Assembly: GCA_013398955.1 (NCBI GenBank) | Contig: VWPU01004423.1 | Location: 1 to 64,000 of the forward strand | Direction of reading: 5' to 3' | Source of the DNA: Callaeas wilsoni | Taxonomy: Eukaryota > Chordata > Aves > Passeriformes > Callaeidae | Length of the DNA: 64,000 nucleotides | Shown here: positions 55,101-58,100 of the stretch, piece after piece | How the letters are laid out: every line of letters begins with the position of its first letter | Numbering within the stretch: position 1 is the first letter of the stretch | The notes under the pieces: model-generated | Databases searched by the model: none | Told to the model about the DNA's origin: nothing | The model's input: only the letters and a program-made list of their open reading frames with translations | Translations under genes and position numbers: made by a program

Positions 55101-58100
55101 GAGGCACCTGCCCTCCAGCAGCATGTGGGAAGCCGGGCAAGCCGTACAGTCCCGGGAAGAATTCCCCACGCAGCCTGCACAGGAGGAGTGGCACTCTGCA
55201 GGGAAGGGAAAAACAAGAACACACAGAAAGCCAAATTAATTCTGGCTCATTTCACTTGTTCCTGCCTCAAAATATGGCCAGGTTGCTTTCTGCCCAAGGA
55301 TGACAGGAAGGTATTTTTCCTTTACAGGATCCTCTGCTTGGGAGAGATAGAAAGGAGTACAAAGTAGACAGAAATTCCTGAAGATAAGGACCAAGCAGAG
55401 ACAGCTGCATATTTAACATTTCTTTGCACCCACACAGTTCATTACTGAAATGCAAAGCTGAGCTGCCCAACGCCACGTGATGCTGTTGTCCTCCCTGGAA
55501 GAGCTCTGGGGTTCTGCAAGCTTCCCAGCTGCTGAAATCACCTTCTGTTATCACCCTGCAGTTACTCCAGGCAGGGTTTCCTATCACTGCACAGTTATCA
55601 TCAACCATGCTGGAGCAAACAGGCACGGAGGTCGACCAGCCACCTGAGGAGAACGCTCATCACAAGGATGATCCAGCAAGAATGAAGAGTGCACTTAAAA
55701 ACTGCACTTCTTTCCTGGCACTGACCCTACACCAAATCATCTTCAACTAAGCCATCTGATTAAATAAATACATAAATACACTAGCTAAAAACCTCATGTT
55801 TATTACAGCAGTGCCTGGAGGCCACAGGTTCCACCGCGTGAGTTGAACACAGACTTCTGGACCCCGGGGAGACAAAACGCAGGGCTGGACAGAGGAAATG
55901 AAATGAAATAAAATGATTTCTACAACTACACTTAGCTAGTGGCCAAGGAGATCTTTAAGGTCCCTTCCAGCCGAGGCCTGGGGGTTCTATGACTCTACAA
56001 AACCAGCATTTTGCCCTACATATGAATGTGCTTCTGTTCTGCACAATGTTGTGGGTTTGCTGAACCTACAAACCTGGCATGAGTATTTTACAGTGAGAGC
56101 TCAAAGTTTGACACCTTGAANCCCTTCCAGCCGAGGCCTGGGGGTTCTATGACTCTACAAAACCAGCATTTTGCCCTACATATGAATGTGCTTCTGTTCT
56201 GCACAATGTTGTGGGTTTGCTTTTTCCTAAAGGCTGAACCTACAAACCTTGCATGAGTATTTTACAGTGAGAGCTCAAAGTCTGACACCTTGAACGCTCA
56301 CCCTTTGTACAGTAAATCAAACTCCTACCCTAATGCCACCAGGGACTAATACATAAATAAATAAATTAAATAAATTAAATAAATACATAAATACACTAGC
56401 TAAAAACCTCATATTTATTAGAGCAGTGCCTCGAGGCCATAGGTTCCACCGCATGAGTTGAACACAGACTTCTGGACCCCGGGGAGACAAAACGCAGGGC
56501 TGGACAGAGGAAATGAAATGAAATAAAATGATTTCTACAAATACACTTAGCTGGTGGCCAAGGAGATCTTTAAGGTCCCTTCCAGCCGAGGCCTGGGGGT
56601 TCTATGACTCTACAAAACCAGCATTTTGCCCTACATATGAATGTGCTTCTGTTCTGCACAATGTTGTGGGTTTGCTGAACCTACAAACCTGGCATGAGTA
56701 TTTTACAGTGAGAGCTCAAAGTTTGACACCTTGAACACTCACCCTTTGTACAATAAATCAAACTCCTACCTAATGCCACCAGGGACACAGCAGAGCCAGT
56801 CCCACGAGGGGCTGTGCTGGGATTCTTGCCCCGTGACATAATTCAGCGCTGTCACTGAGCTCTGCTCAGGCCTGTTCACCCACCTGAGGCAGGGATATAC
56901 GGATTCCCTCCCACGGTTTTTACACCGTGACCTGGACTCAGCCAGGAAAACCATCACCTGCCAAGGAACAGCCACTGCATGGATTGTACACTACACCAAT
57001 GCCTTCAGGAATCAGTTCAAAGCACTGGGTACCTGTCTAGGTCACTGTTTAAGACAAAATTGCTCCACCAAAAAAAAGAAAAAAAGCAATTTCTTCCTTT
57101 TCAACATCCTCTAAAGCAAAAAAAGTGAGCTTTTACTCATTCTACTGAGCTGAGACAAAGAGGTGAAATCAAAATAACCAGATTTTAAATTATGCCCACT
57201 TTTAAAAGATAGGGAAGAAATAGCCCTCAGTAGTGTTGTTACTATTGTTATTACTACTACTTTACTTAAGTCACTATCTCTCTGACTGGTGGGAAACCAC
57301 ATGTATCCCTAATGCACATCACATTACCCGCTTTTCCAAACTCTAGCCTTCATGGAAATGCTTCCTGGTTGGTATTTCGGGAGCAGTGATGGCAGGTGTG
57401 CTGCAGGGCACGTAGCAGAAGAGCTTCCTCAAAAGAAAAGACTGCTGTGGGATGTCTTGACCTGCTCCAAGGGCTAAGAAGGAGAAACCTGAGTCTTTTT
57501 TGAAAAGGATTTAAGGATTGATCCTGCTTCAAAGTAAGTCAGTGCTAAAAATCACGTACTCAGCTTCAATGGAAAGAAAGCTACGCTGAGCTGAGCAGGC
57601 TTGAACACAGGCATCTAAAAAGAAAGTACCTGAGTCTTTTAGTCACGAGTCTTATGTAGATTACATTTTCCCTCAAAAGTACTAGGATATGCCATTTTGA
57701 AAGTTACAGAGTTTAAACACTCACAGCAGTCAGGAGGCAAGCACGGGGCTCCCTGCACGTACAAATCAAACATGGTACAAGCTCCCCCAAATAGCCGAAC
57801 GCCAGGGCTTTCAACAGCTCTTCTCACCTCTGCAGACTCCTGTGCTATCCACGTGGAACTGGGATGGGCAGTGGGGGAGGCAAAGGCCATGGAGAGCTCC
57901 TTCCCCGGGCAGGTGAGGCTGCAGGACGTCCTCGGCCGCCTGGCACTGCAGGCACCGTGCGGCCCCCGGGCCGGCGCAGGAGCGGCAGGACGGGTGGCAA
58001 CCTGGGCACAGGGGGAGAGAGCCATCAGAGCCACAGCTCTGGGACAGAGAAGGACAGGGGACAGCTTTCCCAGAGACAACGACAAGGCCCAACAGCATCT

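Larger units (their letters stand above)
55196..57827 (-). other. FRAS1: FRAS1 intron (exons 4-5)
   Basis: 2.6 kb of intron holding the triplicated segment, the N and a TAAA-rich microsatellite near 56350. No exon found. Confidence 0.7.
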
